A DNA stretch of 64,000 nucleotides from Triatoma infestans (lineage: Eukaryota > Arthropoda > Insecta > Hemiptera > Reduviidae): positions 186,001-250,000 of the forward strand of contig JAAEAF010000096.1 in NCBI GenBank assembly GCA_011037195.1, in the 5' to 3' direction. Below the pieces are notes generated by a model. The model ran no database searches, was not told the origin of the DNA, and saw only the letters and a program-made list of their open reading frames with translations. Shown one piece after another: positions 45,716 to 57,174 of this stretch. Numbering within the stretch: the first letter of the stretch is position 1; each line of letters opens with the position of its first letter. The position numbers were made by a program, and so were the translations under genes.

Positions 45716-46590
45716 GTATTACTTTCAGAACTGTTTGATTCTTATAAGTTCTAACACATTAATTGGACTATTAAGAGAGCTAAAATGTAAACAATACTTA
45801 CCTTCAAAATGAACTTAAGCATCTTTAATTTTTTCAAAAAAAAAGTTTATTTTTATCGATGAATTGATCGATGTATCTTGTATCGTTTACATTGTTTTAA
45901 AGAAGTGATGACCCATTTTTTTTTTTTTTTTTTTTTTAATAATTATTATTATTATTTGTATTGCGAAATAATATATTAGCGAAGGACGAATGAAGTCCAA
46001 GTACAATATCATTATCTAGTACACATTTGTATCAATATTATATATAATTAGCAAATAGTTGTGCAAAATGACATGTTCAATGAATGAAGGCTAGAAATAG
46101 CACATACCTAAATTATGAATGAACCAATTGTTCACATGTTAGTGTTTATTTCAATTATTGATTGTGGGATGTACACAGAACATTGCACGCTTTTACAAAA
46201 CATCAATAAACTATCTTTCACTATTAACTCACCCAGCAATGTTGTTTCTATTTTTGTAAAAAACTATCAAAATACCTAAAAAAAATAGTCCCTCCACTTC
46301 AACGTTCTCCTTTCTGTGTTTACTGTAGTAGAATGTATCCATCTTGAAATTAATCATAGTTTTGACGTCATGTACCAGGCTGGAAAATAAGCGGGAAATC
46401 CAAAAATTACAGCTGGCTTAGAATTGCCCGCCAAAAATTATTTAGTTCCTTGTATTCGACGAAAGACAGTGTTTTGGGAATGAAGTTGGAACCTGATGAA
46501 ATACCTTTGGAGAAAAAGAAGAAAAAACCAAAGTCTTTTACAAATAACGCCCGGAAATGTATTGTTTGGGAATTTTAGTTAAAAAATGTC
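45716..46590. other. spacer with one unexplained open frame
   Basis: AT-rich DNA with a poly(T) run at 45917-45937. A stop-free plus-strand frame at 46364-46579 (72 codons, no early ATG) is basic near its end (LEKKKKKPKSF) and ends at TAG. I do not recognise it, and it could be chance or an exon-like relic. Confidence 0.35.
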
Positions 46591-46599
46591 CTAATTATT

Positions 46600-48110
46600 G
46601 TCTGTTATAAACGAAAATGTTACAAAGGGTGGAAGATTTTCGAAATTACATGTTTTAATGTCACCTTTCGTGAATATGGGTGTTTGTGAACAAAATATCT
46701 GTTTAGTTTATCACCACTGTATAGAAACGAAGGTTTCCATCAAAATCCAATAACCGGAAGTGCAACATTATTGACGTTTTTTTCTTCACTTTTTTGCAGT
46801 TTTGTTTAAATTTCGCACACTAATGATGAATGTCTTATCACATTTTTTTTCTTTTTAACGTTTCTCCAGAAAAATTGATTTTTGGAACATTGTAGAAACT
46901 GCAAAGTTAAGCGCTCTTCTAAAGTGTCACTTCCGTGCAATGTATGTTGCTTATGCCATTACTAGATTTTTCATGTGAAAAGAAAAATCGGTTAACCGGA
47001 AGTGCACCTTTACAGAATAGGCTTCTGTGATTTGGGGAGGGCAGGTTTACTGTGAATACAGACACGTACAGAGAGAGCAATTTCTAAAAATCACTTTTAT
47101 GGACTCAGGTAACCTCAGGTAAACATATATATATATATCCACTGAAAATTTAATTCAGTATACTGACGGTCGCAATACTTCTTCATACAGTAGTAGGAGG
47201 AAGTAAGTATTTTTTGGTCCTAATCGATCAACCGGAAGTATCACTTTATTTAATACATTTTTCGTTTTATCGTTTTGTTATAGCGTATACTGTGTACATA
47301 AAATTGAAGTCATTAAACAGTCAGTAGAATTCCAAGTTTGAAGCAAAGTTGGTAATTATAGTTATGCAAATTGCAGCAAGAAGAAGTTGTGAGTTTTCAC
47401 ACCATTCTTACTTTCTCTTGCTCCTAGTAAGAGGAAGTATCACGATCGTGCCAGATTTTCGAAATTAAGTTTTCAGCGGAAATACATCTTTTAGGGTCCC
47501 CAGAATATGAAAAAAAATGTTTTTAGCGATTGGTCTGCATATGTGTGTGGTGTTGTTAACAGAATATCTCAAAAATGAAAAGTCCCAGGAATTTAAAATT
47601 TGAAATTCGGCATCAGGCACGAAGATTTCGGGCAAAATCCATCAAACGGATGTGCCTCTTTACTGAATGTTTTTTTTTTTTCAGTTTTTCGTGATTTTCT
47701 CGAAAATGGGTCCAAAGATTTTCTTCAAACTTCATATACTTCTACATACATAATACTTTTATTTGAGACATTTTCCTGGGAAAATTGATTTTTTTCTTTT
47801 GGGAGGTTCTGGGGGAACATAGCTTTATGCTTTCCTCTAAAATACCACTTCAATATGGTTTTACCATTTATATTAATATTAATTTAAATTACAAGCATTG
47901 ATGGAATTCCAAAATTTGAAGAAAATCGTTTAACCGAAAGTGCGATTTTACACAATATGTTTTTGAGTTATTTTTTTTTTAATTTTCTCTTAAACGGTTA
48001 CAACGATTTTCTTTAAACTTGGAATGCTTCTTCCATTGATAGAAACGTGTCACTTTTATTTGAAATATTTTTCTGAAAAAGTTTATTATTTTTTATTTAT
48101 TTACATGAAT
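46600..48110 (+). repeat. right-half repeat family, three forward copies
   Basis: CCGGAAGT sites at 46754, 46996 and 47231, all in the forward orientation. A fresh 5' end (TACTTTCTCTTGCTCCTAGT) begins at 47408 and runs to about 48110. The copies are of different ages judged by how far they depart from one another. Confidence 0.8.
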
Positions 48111-48690
48111 CAAAGCCTGATTGTTTACAAAGTTCTCGTTGCAGATGGATATAGATTGCTACACTGTAAATACAATCGACTGTTTGTGTAAAAGGGGAAA
48201 GGTGCTCAATTAATTGGGTATCACGAGCTAATACAACGGGAGGGGAGGGACGCCATGACATTTACAATGCACCACCTCAGCCAGGCGATATTAATGGTAT
48301 CACGTGCTCCTCTCTCTCTCTCCAGTTAGAGGTCAAAGTGCCAACAAATATTGCTAAAGCCAAAAAGAAAGAGAGATCTAGGAAAATAAAAAAATAATAG
48401 CTTCTTTGTACAACAATGGTTGCAAAGAGCCGTACATCCTTGATAATATAATTGTTTATATTGAGGTATTTGTTTAATAAACATCGCTTATAATAATTAT
48501 TATTTATTAATAATATTATCTATATATAAGATTAGATATTTGTTTCTTATTTAGCTTCATATTGAAGTTAACAGGCCCCTTTTTTTCCTTACTGAATTCT
48601 GTATAGGCTAATTTTCATGAGCAGGTAATATCAACCACTTACCTGTTCCTTTATAATCTGCAACGATAGCATTTTATTCGAATGTTCTGT
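48111..48690. other. unclassified spacer, GC-richer centre
   Basis: 48120-48380 is GC-richer, with GCACCACCTCAGCCAGGCG and a CT run. It looks like part of another dispersed element, but has no second copy here. The rest is AT-rich. Confidence 0.3.
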
Positions 48691-48694
48691 CTGT

Positions 48695-49260
48695 GAGTGT
48701 GAACAAAATATCTCAAATAAAATCTGATGTGAAACACTAACACGACTTTCTCTTACTGCTGTCTGGGGGGGGGGCGCATCAACTAAGGCGGTTATTAGCG
48801 TCCCCCAAACATTTTACTTTCTCATCTCTGGCCACTCGAGCTGGCACCTTTTGTAACCAAGTGGCTTCCAATTTTTATAAAATGACAAATTTTCTTTACA
48901 CTTCAAATTTTACTCATTTGCCCAAAATGAGGAGGAAGTGGGGGACAAGTTTCTAGCCTGGCAGTTATGTAGAAAAATTGTGATTACATTATAGTTCACC
49001 ACATTTCAAATTTAACGTCACAAATGCCACGACTCCTTAAAATCACTTTTAAGGAATAAAAGTGCAAGTAAATACCAAGTTTAAAGAAAATCACTATGGT
49101 CATATTTGAGAAAATCCCAAAAACTTATTCTGTAAAGACGCACTTCCGGTTAACCGATTTTCTTCAAGTTTGGAATTCTATCAATATGTTAACCATACAC
49201 TGTTTTGAAGTGCTACTTTACAGGCAAGCTTAACATTCCTACACTCCTATGGCCTTGAAA
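48695..49260 (-). repeat. right-half repeat family, reverse copy
   Basis: TCTGATGTGAAACACTAAC (48719) starts the reverse copy. CACTTCCGGTTAACCGATTT is at 49141. A G run interrupts it near 48770. Confidence 0.78.
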
Positions 49261-49399
49261 CAATCTATTTTTTCGTCAACATGTTTTTTACATAGGTGAT
49301 AGTTATCAGGCGGGGACAAATGCCTGAAAGTCCTCCCAGAAGTGTCAAATCCCATTTCCTCCTAAGAAATTGCTGGCAACTTTAATGTACTTAAATCCA

Positions 49400-49640
49400 T
49401 GGTCCAACAACAGTATGTCGACTTCCGTACTGATCCGCTACCCATTTTTATTCACCATCAGTTCCGATGTTGAATATACACTGTATGATTGGGTGGTGAA
49501 GTTGTTCGCGTCCGAGATTTTTCTCTCGTACCTCCTGGATATCCAACTAAACGAACAACACCAATCGCCAGCGCAGCCTAGTTCTTTTATACTGGGCCAC
49601 GCCAGGCTGAATGACTGAATAGCCGAAGTTGACTCTGATT
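49400..49640. repeat. shared repeat fragment, partner at 28985-29250
   Basis: GGATATCCAACTAAACGAAC and CAATCGCCAGCGCAGCC are the reverse complement of sequence near 29050-29090, with differences. The open frame across it (49370-49618) has no recognisable domain. Confidence 0.5.
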
Positions 49641-49664
49641 CAGTCTGACAGCAATCACTTCTCT

Positions 49665-50165
49665 TACATTCTTTCTCTAAGAGGAAGTGTAGCGATCGAA
49701 ATTTGACACTTTACTCTAAATATACTTATATTTGACACTTTACTCTAATATTTTTTTTCTCCAGTTTTTCTAAATCTCGTATATTATCCACACAGATAAA
49801 TGCCTATAACCTTTATTTGGAATATTTTCCCGGGAAAATTGATTTTTTGGGCGGTTCTGGGTGAGCAGTAGCGTTTAGCGTTCATCTAATGTACCAGTTT
49901 CAGTACAGTATATTATGATTCTATGACTTACATAATATTAAGGTACTTACAGAAGCCTTGCTAGAATTCCAAATTTGAAGAAAATAGGTCAACCGGGCAG
50001 TGCAACTTTACATTATAGATTTGGAGTTTTTTTTTGGAATTTTCATGAAAAACAACTATAATGATTTCTACTAATCTGGGAATGCTAGCCCCACAGACTA
50101 AACCTATCACTTTTATTTGTAATATTTTGTCAAAAAAAAAAAAAAAAAAAAAAAATTGATTTTAG
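49665..50165 (+). repeat. right-half repeat family, forward copy
   Basis: TTCTTTCTCTAAGAGGAAGT opens it. TCAACCGGGCAGTGCAAC (near 49990) is a mutated form of the usual site. It ends in a poly(A) run at 50117-50143. Confidence 0.75.
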
Positions 50166-50970
50166 TTTAGTTCTGGAGAATTTGTGGCGTTGAATCTCAA
50201 ATTACAACGGTTGGTACAATGTTATTTGCGCTCGCTTCTGACCTACTTTGTATAATAATCACTCTATATTTATGTTAGGACAAATGAGTAGAATTTGACC
50301 ATTTGATCTTTGAAAATGTGTCAATTTTATTAACAGTAACAAAGTCGTGAAAGTGTTTCACTCCTGACTTTTCGTGCTTAGGGACATCAATATAGATATT
50401 TCCTGCCAAAATGCTATTTCCAGAATCTAACACATTCGCAATACTTTTCCCTTATAGCAGTAATAGAAGGTGATCAGTCTGTCAAGCCTAATACAAAACA
50501 GCAGCTGGTTTCTATAAAAAGTGCCATAAGTTTAGTAGTAACAATATAAGACAATCTTATCGTCTATAATGCTCTCCTATCTTGATACGAACAATAAGTG
50601 GAGGACTGCGCAAGTTTAAATGCTAATGAATTCGTGATTGGTATGAATAAAAAGTACAACTTTTACGACAATGAATGCTGGTGCATAACTTTAAATAAAA
50701 ATAAAAAAAAATTCTGGTGTACGTAGTTATGTAATAGGTCATAGTTAAGAAATTCACTCTACTTTTGTCTTATATATGTGTGAGTGTGTGATGAGAAACT
50801 TGGAATAACAGGATGTATTATTAATTTAGTTACCTATAATTTTAATTATAACAATACAATAATTTAAAAAAAAACAAATCTCAACGAAAAGTAAAGAAAA
50901 TAATGCAACTCGCAAAATCAATGAAATAAAATCGATCTACAACTGATAAAATTGATAAAAAAAGAAGAAA
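50166..50970. other. AT-rich spacer with a short family fragment
   Basis: 50340-50460 is a short reverse piece of the repeat family (GTGTTTCACTCCTGACTTTT, then ACATTCGCAATACTTTTCCC). Elsewhere I see nothing. Confidence 0.45.
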
Positions 50971-51675
50971 ATATCTGGTGTCAAATACTCACACAACTTT
51001 CTCTGACTATATTTTACAAAACTGTAAATGACAAATTTTATTAGTTAGTGTACCAAATTTATGAAATTCGTCGGAGTTTTTATGGAGAAAAACGCAAAAA
51101 CTGGAAAAAACTGTTCAGTAAAAAAGGCACTTCCGGTCATCCGATTTTCTTCAAACTTCGAATTTTGGCAACATATTTAATTTTAATTAATATTATTTAG
51201 ATGATAGAATTGTATAGTAAAGTGAAATAGCACTTTAAAGATAAACCTAACCCTAACCCTTCACCCAAAAGTGCCCCTAAAATAATTTTCCCGGAGAAAT
51301 GTTTCAAATAAGAGTTGAAGCTCTTTGTTTGTGTAGCTGATATATATAGACTTTAAAAAAAATCGTTGGTGCCGTTATCGAGAAACAGAAACTGAAAAAA
51401 ACAACATTAAAAGTAACACTTCCGGTAGAATGAGTTTTACGAAAAGCACATTCTTAGGTCTCCTGGCAGCACTAAACGAAATATAAAGTTTGAACATAAT
51501 GTGATTTTTTTTATTTATTTTTATATGTGCTGTCAAACACACACATACACGGACCAATTGCTAAAACCACTTTTTTTGAGCCAAGGGACCTCGAAACGGA
51601 TATTGCAATGAAAACCCGATATCGAAAATTATGACACGATTACAATACTTCCTCTTACTCTAATATTAATAGAAA
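50970..51675 (-). repeat. right-half repeat family, reverse copy
   Basis: Runs from ATCTGGTGTCAAATACTCAC (50972) through CACTTCCGGTCATCCGATTT (51129) and CACTTCCGGTAGAATGAG (51418) to ACAATACTTCCTCTTACTC (51642). It is nearly full length. Confidence 0.83.
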
Positions 51676-52145
51676 CTAAATATTGCAGAAAACTAAAACT
51701 TGGTGTTCCGTTTAGTAACATCAACCGGAAGTGCGACTTTACTCAATACTTTTTCCCCCAGGTTTTTACGCCTTATTTTAAACTTCATATCTTAGCTAAA
51801 CACATAAATACCTATCACTTTTATTTGAAATATTTTGCTGGGTACATTGATTTTTGGGGGGGTTCTGGGGGAACAGTAGCGTTAAGCTTTCCTCTAAAGT
51901 ACCATTTCATATAATGCATGGTTCTGCCATATATATATATATAAAATATGTTATAAGATAGAAGGATACATAGGATTCCAAATCTGAAGGAAATCAGTTT
52001 ACCGGAAGTACAGAATAGGTTTTTGAGTATTTGGAAGATAAATTTTCTTGCAAAACCGGCTACAACGATTTGGTTTAAACTTGAAATGCTCACGGTGCAG
52101 GTGAAAAACTATCACTTTTAGTTGAAATATTGACCGCAAGGGGTA
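51676..52145 (+). repeat. right-half repeat family, forward copy
   Basis: CATCAACCGGAAGTGCGAC (51719) and AGTTTACCGGAAGTACAG (51996) mark two units. It adjoins the reverse copy at 51675 in a head-to-head arrangement. Confidence 0.8.
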
Positions 52146-52310
52146 TCGTTGCATCCAAACTTGGGGAGTAGCGACCCCACGGATTACCACAGTTCAGTAC
52201 TCCACGCACTTCGCCAGAACAGTGCATACACTCTACCCTTTACAGACAAGGATAAACACAGTTCACGAAGTAGGGTCTCCGTCTCTAGTTAATTGGCATA
52301 AGCCAAGGGA

Positions 52311-52458
52311 GAAGGAAGGGATTAGCTTAGTGACAGCGAGCTGAACAAGCAGCAACACGGAGGTCCCGGGTTCGATTCAGCATGCTGCCCTTAGATTTTT
52401 TTTTTCCTAGGAGCCTCTTACAGCTCACTGTAAGGTGATATCAGTGACAAAAAAACAA
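52311..52458 (+). mobile_element. tRNA-derived SINE, copy 5, truncated
   Basis: GGAAGGGATTAGCTTAGTGAC and GGTCCCGGGTTCGATTCAGC give a tRNA-like head. The body breaks off after CTCACTGTAAGGTGATA. 52146-52310 and 52459-52670 hold nothing else recognisable. Confidence 0.82.
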
Positions 52459-52670
52459 ACTAAGTTTAGAGTATTAGGGGCCTGTTAGTTATGTTTAAAT
52501 TTAAACTTTTTTTTTTTTACGCGCACACCGCTCTCGCTCATAACAGATTTAAATTTAAACTGTACAAGCTTTGTCATTTCTGACAAGGAGTGCTCCACAC
52601 AAGTGAACTCAAGTATACAAGTGAAATCCCGACCACCATTTTTATGACCAGCCCAACTAAACATTGTGAA

Positions 52671-53036
52671 CGTTGCAATTTTAAAGAAAATTTGTTAATT
52701 AAATAATTGTATTAATTGGAGTGAGAAAATGTCGTGTGAGTGTTTCACACCAGATTATTATTAAATGATTTAGTTGTTATTAATGTGATGTAGTTTATGT
52801 GGGGGGGGGGGGGGGCGCCCTAATACTTTCAGGTGTGAGTTTTTGATATCGCAACTCCCCTGGAAAATTCATATAATCAACTTTTGCCGCTAAAAAGGTT
52901 TCATAGAATAGTAGTAATATATTGGGTAGGACGCAAAGAGAGGATGGCTATAAGTCAAAATCAACTCAGTCCTGAAACATCTATTGTGGCTTCCTTGGCA
53001 GATATAGTACCGGGCTGTACAGACAGTGTACTATGT

Positions 53037-53087
<51 letters not shown>

Positions 53088-53380
53088 ATGATAAGTCGGC
53101 CCAGTGGGCTTACAGTAAACCCAAGTAATTGCAAACATTAACTATCTCTAGCGGCTGTACGTGTACAATGTGAGAAAAGGTGTTCTAAATGTCAGGTCAA
53201 AGAATTTGTACGTGTTATTAGGCTAAGATACTTGACAGGGACGCCAAGAACCCTGATAGGGCTAGTCCAGTTCTCTCCTACGGGATGATGGTACCTAGAA
53301 GCGTACGGTGTACGTATAAGCTAAGAGTCGAAAATCGTCCGGAGACTTTTTAAAGAAATATTGAGAATTATTTATATTTA
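52671..53380. other. family 3' end, GT microsatellite and unknown spacer
   Basis: GAGTGAGAAAATGTCGTGTG followed by GTGTTTCACACCAGATTATT (52720-52760) is a forward 3' end of the family. A G run lies at 52801 and a GT microsatellite at 53038-53082. The GC-richer stretch 53130-53340 is probably a relic of another element. Confidence 0.5.
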
Positions 53381-53384
53381 ATAA

Positions 53385-54380
53385 ACATCTGGTATGCAAC
53401 ACGCACACACTTTCTCTTACACCTGTTAGTTGGTACAAATATAATATATAAAGTGACATTTTCTTTAAATTCAAATATTAAATATTTGTACAAACGTAAG
53501 TATGAAAGTGGTAGGGTTATGAGTACCTATCTACTAACCTTGGCAGCTAGAGAAGTGATTTTATTCTGATCCAGTAGAGTGCACCAAAAACACAACCAAC
53601 TGGAATGTAACTGTTCTGAAGAAATTCAGACAACTCTATACAAAATCAAATTATTTGGAATAATATTTCAAATAAAAGTGGTACGGTTTATGTCCAGTTA
53701 AAAAGAACTGCCATGTTTAAAAGAAACCAGACGTTTTTGAAATAATTCCAAAAAACTCAAAAACCTCTTCTGTAAAGTCGTATTTCCGGTTAACTTATTT
53801 TCTGGAAAGAAATTTGAAATTCTAGCTTGCTTGTAAGTTTCTTAACATTATATAAGACATAGAATCAAATATATTAGATTGAACTGGTTCTTTATAAGGA
53901 AGATTAACGTTATCCACAACCCCAAACAGAATTTTCCGGGGAAAATGTTGCAAACAAAAATCGGTATGTATAATTGGTTATACGTAATCAATGAAATCTT
54001 ATTGTAGAGGAAGTCGTAGGAAACTGTAAAAACTATTTTGGAAAAAACGCACTTCCGGTCAACCGATTTTCTTTAAACTAGAAATTTTGACAATATATTT
54101 AATAATTGTAGTTAATGTTAATAGGTGATAGAATTGTGTGTTAAACTGAAATATAAGTTTAGAGTTCCTAAAAGAGTTTTTTCCTTCCCACCCAAAAAAG
54201 TTTTGGATTTTTGAGATATTCTGTTAAAACACACACACACACACTCACACACATACACAGACCATTCGCTAAAAACATTTTTCCGGTACTCAGGGAAACA
54301 TGTATTTCCGGTGAATACTCAATTTTGAAAATTTGACACGATCACAATACTTTCTCTTGCTAAAGGGAATAAGAGAATGT
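53385..54380 (-). repeat. right-half repeat family, reverse copy
   Basis: Contains ATTTCCGGTTAACTTATTTT (53788), CACTTCCGGTCAACCGATTT (54051), a CA run (54229-54247) and a complete end TTTGACACGATCACAATAC (54334) followed by CTTTCTCTTGCTAAAGGG. Confidence 0.82.
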
Positions 54381-55079
54381 AAAAAATGAAAAATCAAACA
54401 AATAAAAAAACTATAAATATAAAATATTTTTATATATTTTACAGCAGGTTGACTGAAAATTACCCGCCTTGAACTTTACACATTCACAATAATATGACTG
54501 AGGTAAAAAGTTAACCTAACGACCTTTCTCTCGCTAAATATTCCCAGTACAGTAAACTTATTTATTCATAGTTAAGTCATTCAATAAGCTGTTGTTTATA
54601 AGGGTTAAATCATTTATATGTATTAATTCTGATTTTTTGTTTGTTTTTTTTTCTATTTATTATAATTTTCTGATGTAATATTATAGTATTTTGTCCTAGT
54701 TTTGTGATTTTCTTAGATAGCAGTGTAGAATTTTTTATTTCATTTTAGAATATGCTAAGTGATATATTAATCTAACTGATCAATCTGAAATGTTTTCAAA
54801 TCTCTCGTTACATTGACAGATATAATTATAAGACGAACTATTTTTGATTTCCTATTAAAGTTTAGCATGACATTTCGACCATTGTGGGTCATTTACAAAA
54901 CCTGTAATTATGTTGATTTAGAAGAATATATAAATTATATAATCCTTGAGGCTTCCGCGGCCATTGTCACGTAAAACACTCACATCTTTGAGTTAAGACC
55001 GCGTCAGTGGTTTCTTGTAAACCAACAGTTCGTCCATATTATTAATACACGCACACAAACGCACGTATACATAAAGATC
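54381..55079. other. AT-rich spacer, nothing firm
   Basis: TGACATTTCGACCATTGTGG with TTTACAAAACCTG at 54870-54905 resembles GCCACAATGGCAGAAACG at 58350 in inverse sense. Both might be ends of an unknown element. I see nothing else. Confidence 0.35.
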
Positions 55080-55455
55080 ACTCGCAAAAACATTATTTTC
55101 GTATTCAGTGGACTCAAAACGTGTACTTCCGGTAATAATTAATTTTCGAAAATCTAGCATAATATAATATGTACGTATTTCACAAGGCTTACTATACTTT
55201 TACTTTCATTTTCATAGTTATAATTGACTAATTCTCTTCTAATATAATTCTTACAGATGTTTAGTTGTCCTCAACTAAAATGAATGGGATAATAAACTTC
55301 ATTAAACGACTTTTCTGAGAAAAGTATAACCTCCCTCTTGCAAAAAAACCTGCCTTAAATGAATTTTCTAGGAAAAACTTTCAAACAAAATTGCCAGGTC
55401 TCTCTGTCTATATATGTACAGTCAGTAAACTAAGTTTAATGAAAGCCCACAGTTT
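55080..55455 (-). repeat. right-half repeat family, two reverse fragments
   Basis: CTCAAAACGTGTACTTCCGG (55114) belongs to the 5' end. A second fragment (CTAATTCTCTTCTAATATAA through GAATTTTCTAGG) follows to about 55450. Confidence 0.65.
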
Positions 55456-56535
55456 TTTACTTTCTCTTACTGCTAAGTAAGAGCAAGTATTGTAATCGTG
55501 TCAAATTGTCGATATCGAGTTTTCACAGGAAATATCCGTCTTGAGATCCCCTGAAAAAAAAAAATATCTATATACAGACCTTTCATAAAAACCATTTTTT
55601 TTTTTTTTCAGGGGATCTCAAGACGGATATTTCCTGTGAAAACTATATATATATATATAGTTATATATAGTTCATATATATATATGAATAGCAATAGCTC
55701 AAAAACAAAAATTCTACAAAGTTCAAACTTGTTATTCCGTTTAGGTATCACCATGAGATCCGACAGTGGATTACCTGTCAAAATTTCTCAACCGGAAGTA
55801 CCATTTTACTAAATGGTTTACTTCATTTTTTTGGGATTTTCACAAAAATGGCTCCAACGATTTTCATGGAACTTGGTATATCAACTACACATACTATGAA
55901 CTACAACTTTTATATAAAACATTTCTCTGGAAAAATTCATGGAAGGGCACTTTTGTGGAAAGGGTGGAGTTAGGTTGTCCTCTAAAGTGCTATTTCAGTT
56001 TTTTACACAATTCTATCAACTAAATAACATTAATTAGAATTAAATATGTTGTTGAAATTCCGTGTTTGAAGACAATTGGATCACCGGAAGTGCGTTTTTA
56101 CTGAAAAGTATTTTTCACTTTTCTGCTATTTTCTCTAAAACGACTCCAACTATTTACTTTAAATTTGATATGTGATATCTACACATATAATAAGCTACAA
56201 CTTTTATTTGCAACATTTCTCCTGGTAGAATCATTATGGGGGCTGTGGGGAGTGGAGTGGGGTTATGTTTTCCTATAAAGTGCTATTATAGTTGATTATA
56301 CAATTCTACCATCTAAACAAAATTAATTAGAAATAAATAGGTTGCCAAAATTTCGAGTTTCAAGAAAGTTAAAACCTAGGAATTCGTTATTCCTGAATAG
56401 TTTTTACAGTTTTTGCGATTTTCTCCAGAATAGCACAGACGAATTTTTCATTAAGCTATAAAATTTTTCAATCACAATTTTGAAAACTGGAGTAAGAGAA
56501 AGTCATGTGAGCGTATCATACCAGATTTTTACATT
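55456..56535 (+). repeat. right-half repeat family, near full-length forward copy
   Basis: Opens TTTACTTTCTCTTACTGC. After a small inverted duplication of its own 5' part (55530-55645) it continues through TCTCAACCGGAAGTACCAT (55788) and GATCACCGGAAGTGCG (56080), with three units. It ends GGAGTAAGAGAAAGTCATG and GAGCGTATCATACCAG (56500-56525). Confidence 0.85.
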
Positions 56536-56539
56536 TTGA

Positions 56540-57145
56540 ATTGTAAAAATTGCAGAAAAAAAAAAAACTTTTTCGTTAAGACACTTCCGGTTAACCAGTT
56601 TCATACTCGTAATCTTGGCAACTGTTTAATTCTCACCAATATGAAAATTAAAATAACACTTTTGAGGAAAGCATAAGCCCATCTGATCCCCAAAATCCCA
56701 TTAATGAATTTTCCCAGAGAAAGGAATTGAATAAAACTTGTAGCTGTTTGTATATGTAGCTGACAAACCAACTGTAAACACAATTCTATCAACCAAATAA
56801 TACTAATTAGAATTAAATATATTCGTGAAATTCCGTGTTTGAAGAAAATTGGATCACCGGGAGTGCGTTTTTTGTAGTCCAGTTTATGTAGTGCAGTAAA
56901 GGTAATCCGATCGACCCGATTTGTCCAAAACCTTATTGTTTCGTCTCCTGGTAGCAAACCTACACGAAATACAAAGTTACAGTGTTCTGTGATTTTCCGT
57001 TTTTGTGTTATGCTGCCACCCCCTCCACCACAACTCAGACCAATTTCTAAAAAACAATTTTTCGGGCTTCAAGACATTTATTTCCGGTGAAAACTAAATT
57101 TCTAGAATTTGACACGATCGTAATACTTCTCTTACAGTTGTAAGA
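56540..57145 (-). repeat. right-half repeat family, reverse copy
   Basis: ACACTTCCGGTTAACCAGTT (56580), a short inserted forward unit (about 56770-56870, GAAGAAAATTGGATCACCGG), then GGTGAAAACTAAATTTCTAG and CACGATCGTAATACTTCTC at 57110. The mixed orientation suggests one copy inserted or recombined with another. Confidence 0.75.
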
Positions 57146-57174
57146 GAAAATAAAAAACTTTTATTTAAAAAAAA

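Noticed and set aside
53038..53082. CRISPR-like or tandem array
   Set aside because: Only simple GT repeats and dispersed elements are present; there are no regularly spaced direct repeats with unique spacers.
52884..53141. A protein with a Cys-Val run
   Set aside because: The run is a translated GT microsatellite (53038-53082). The rest has no motif.
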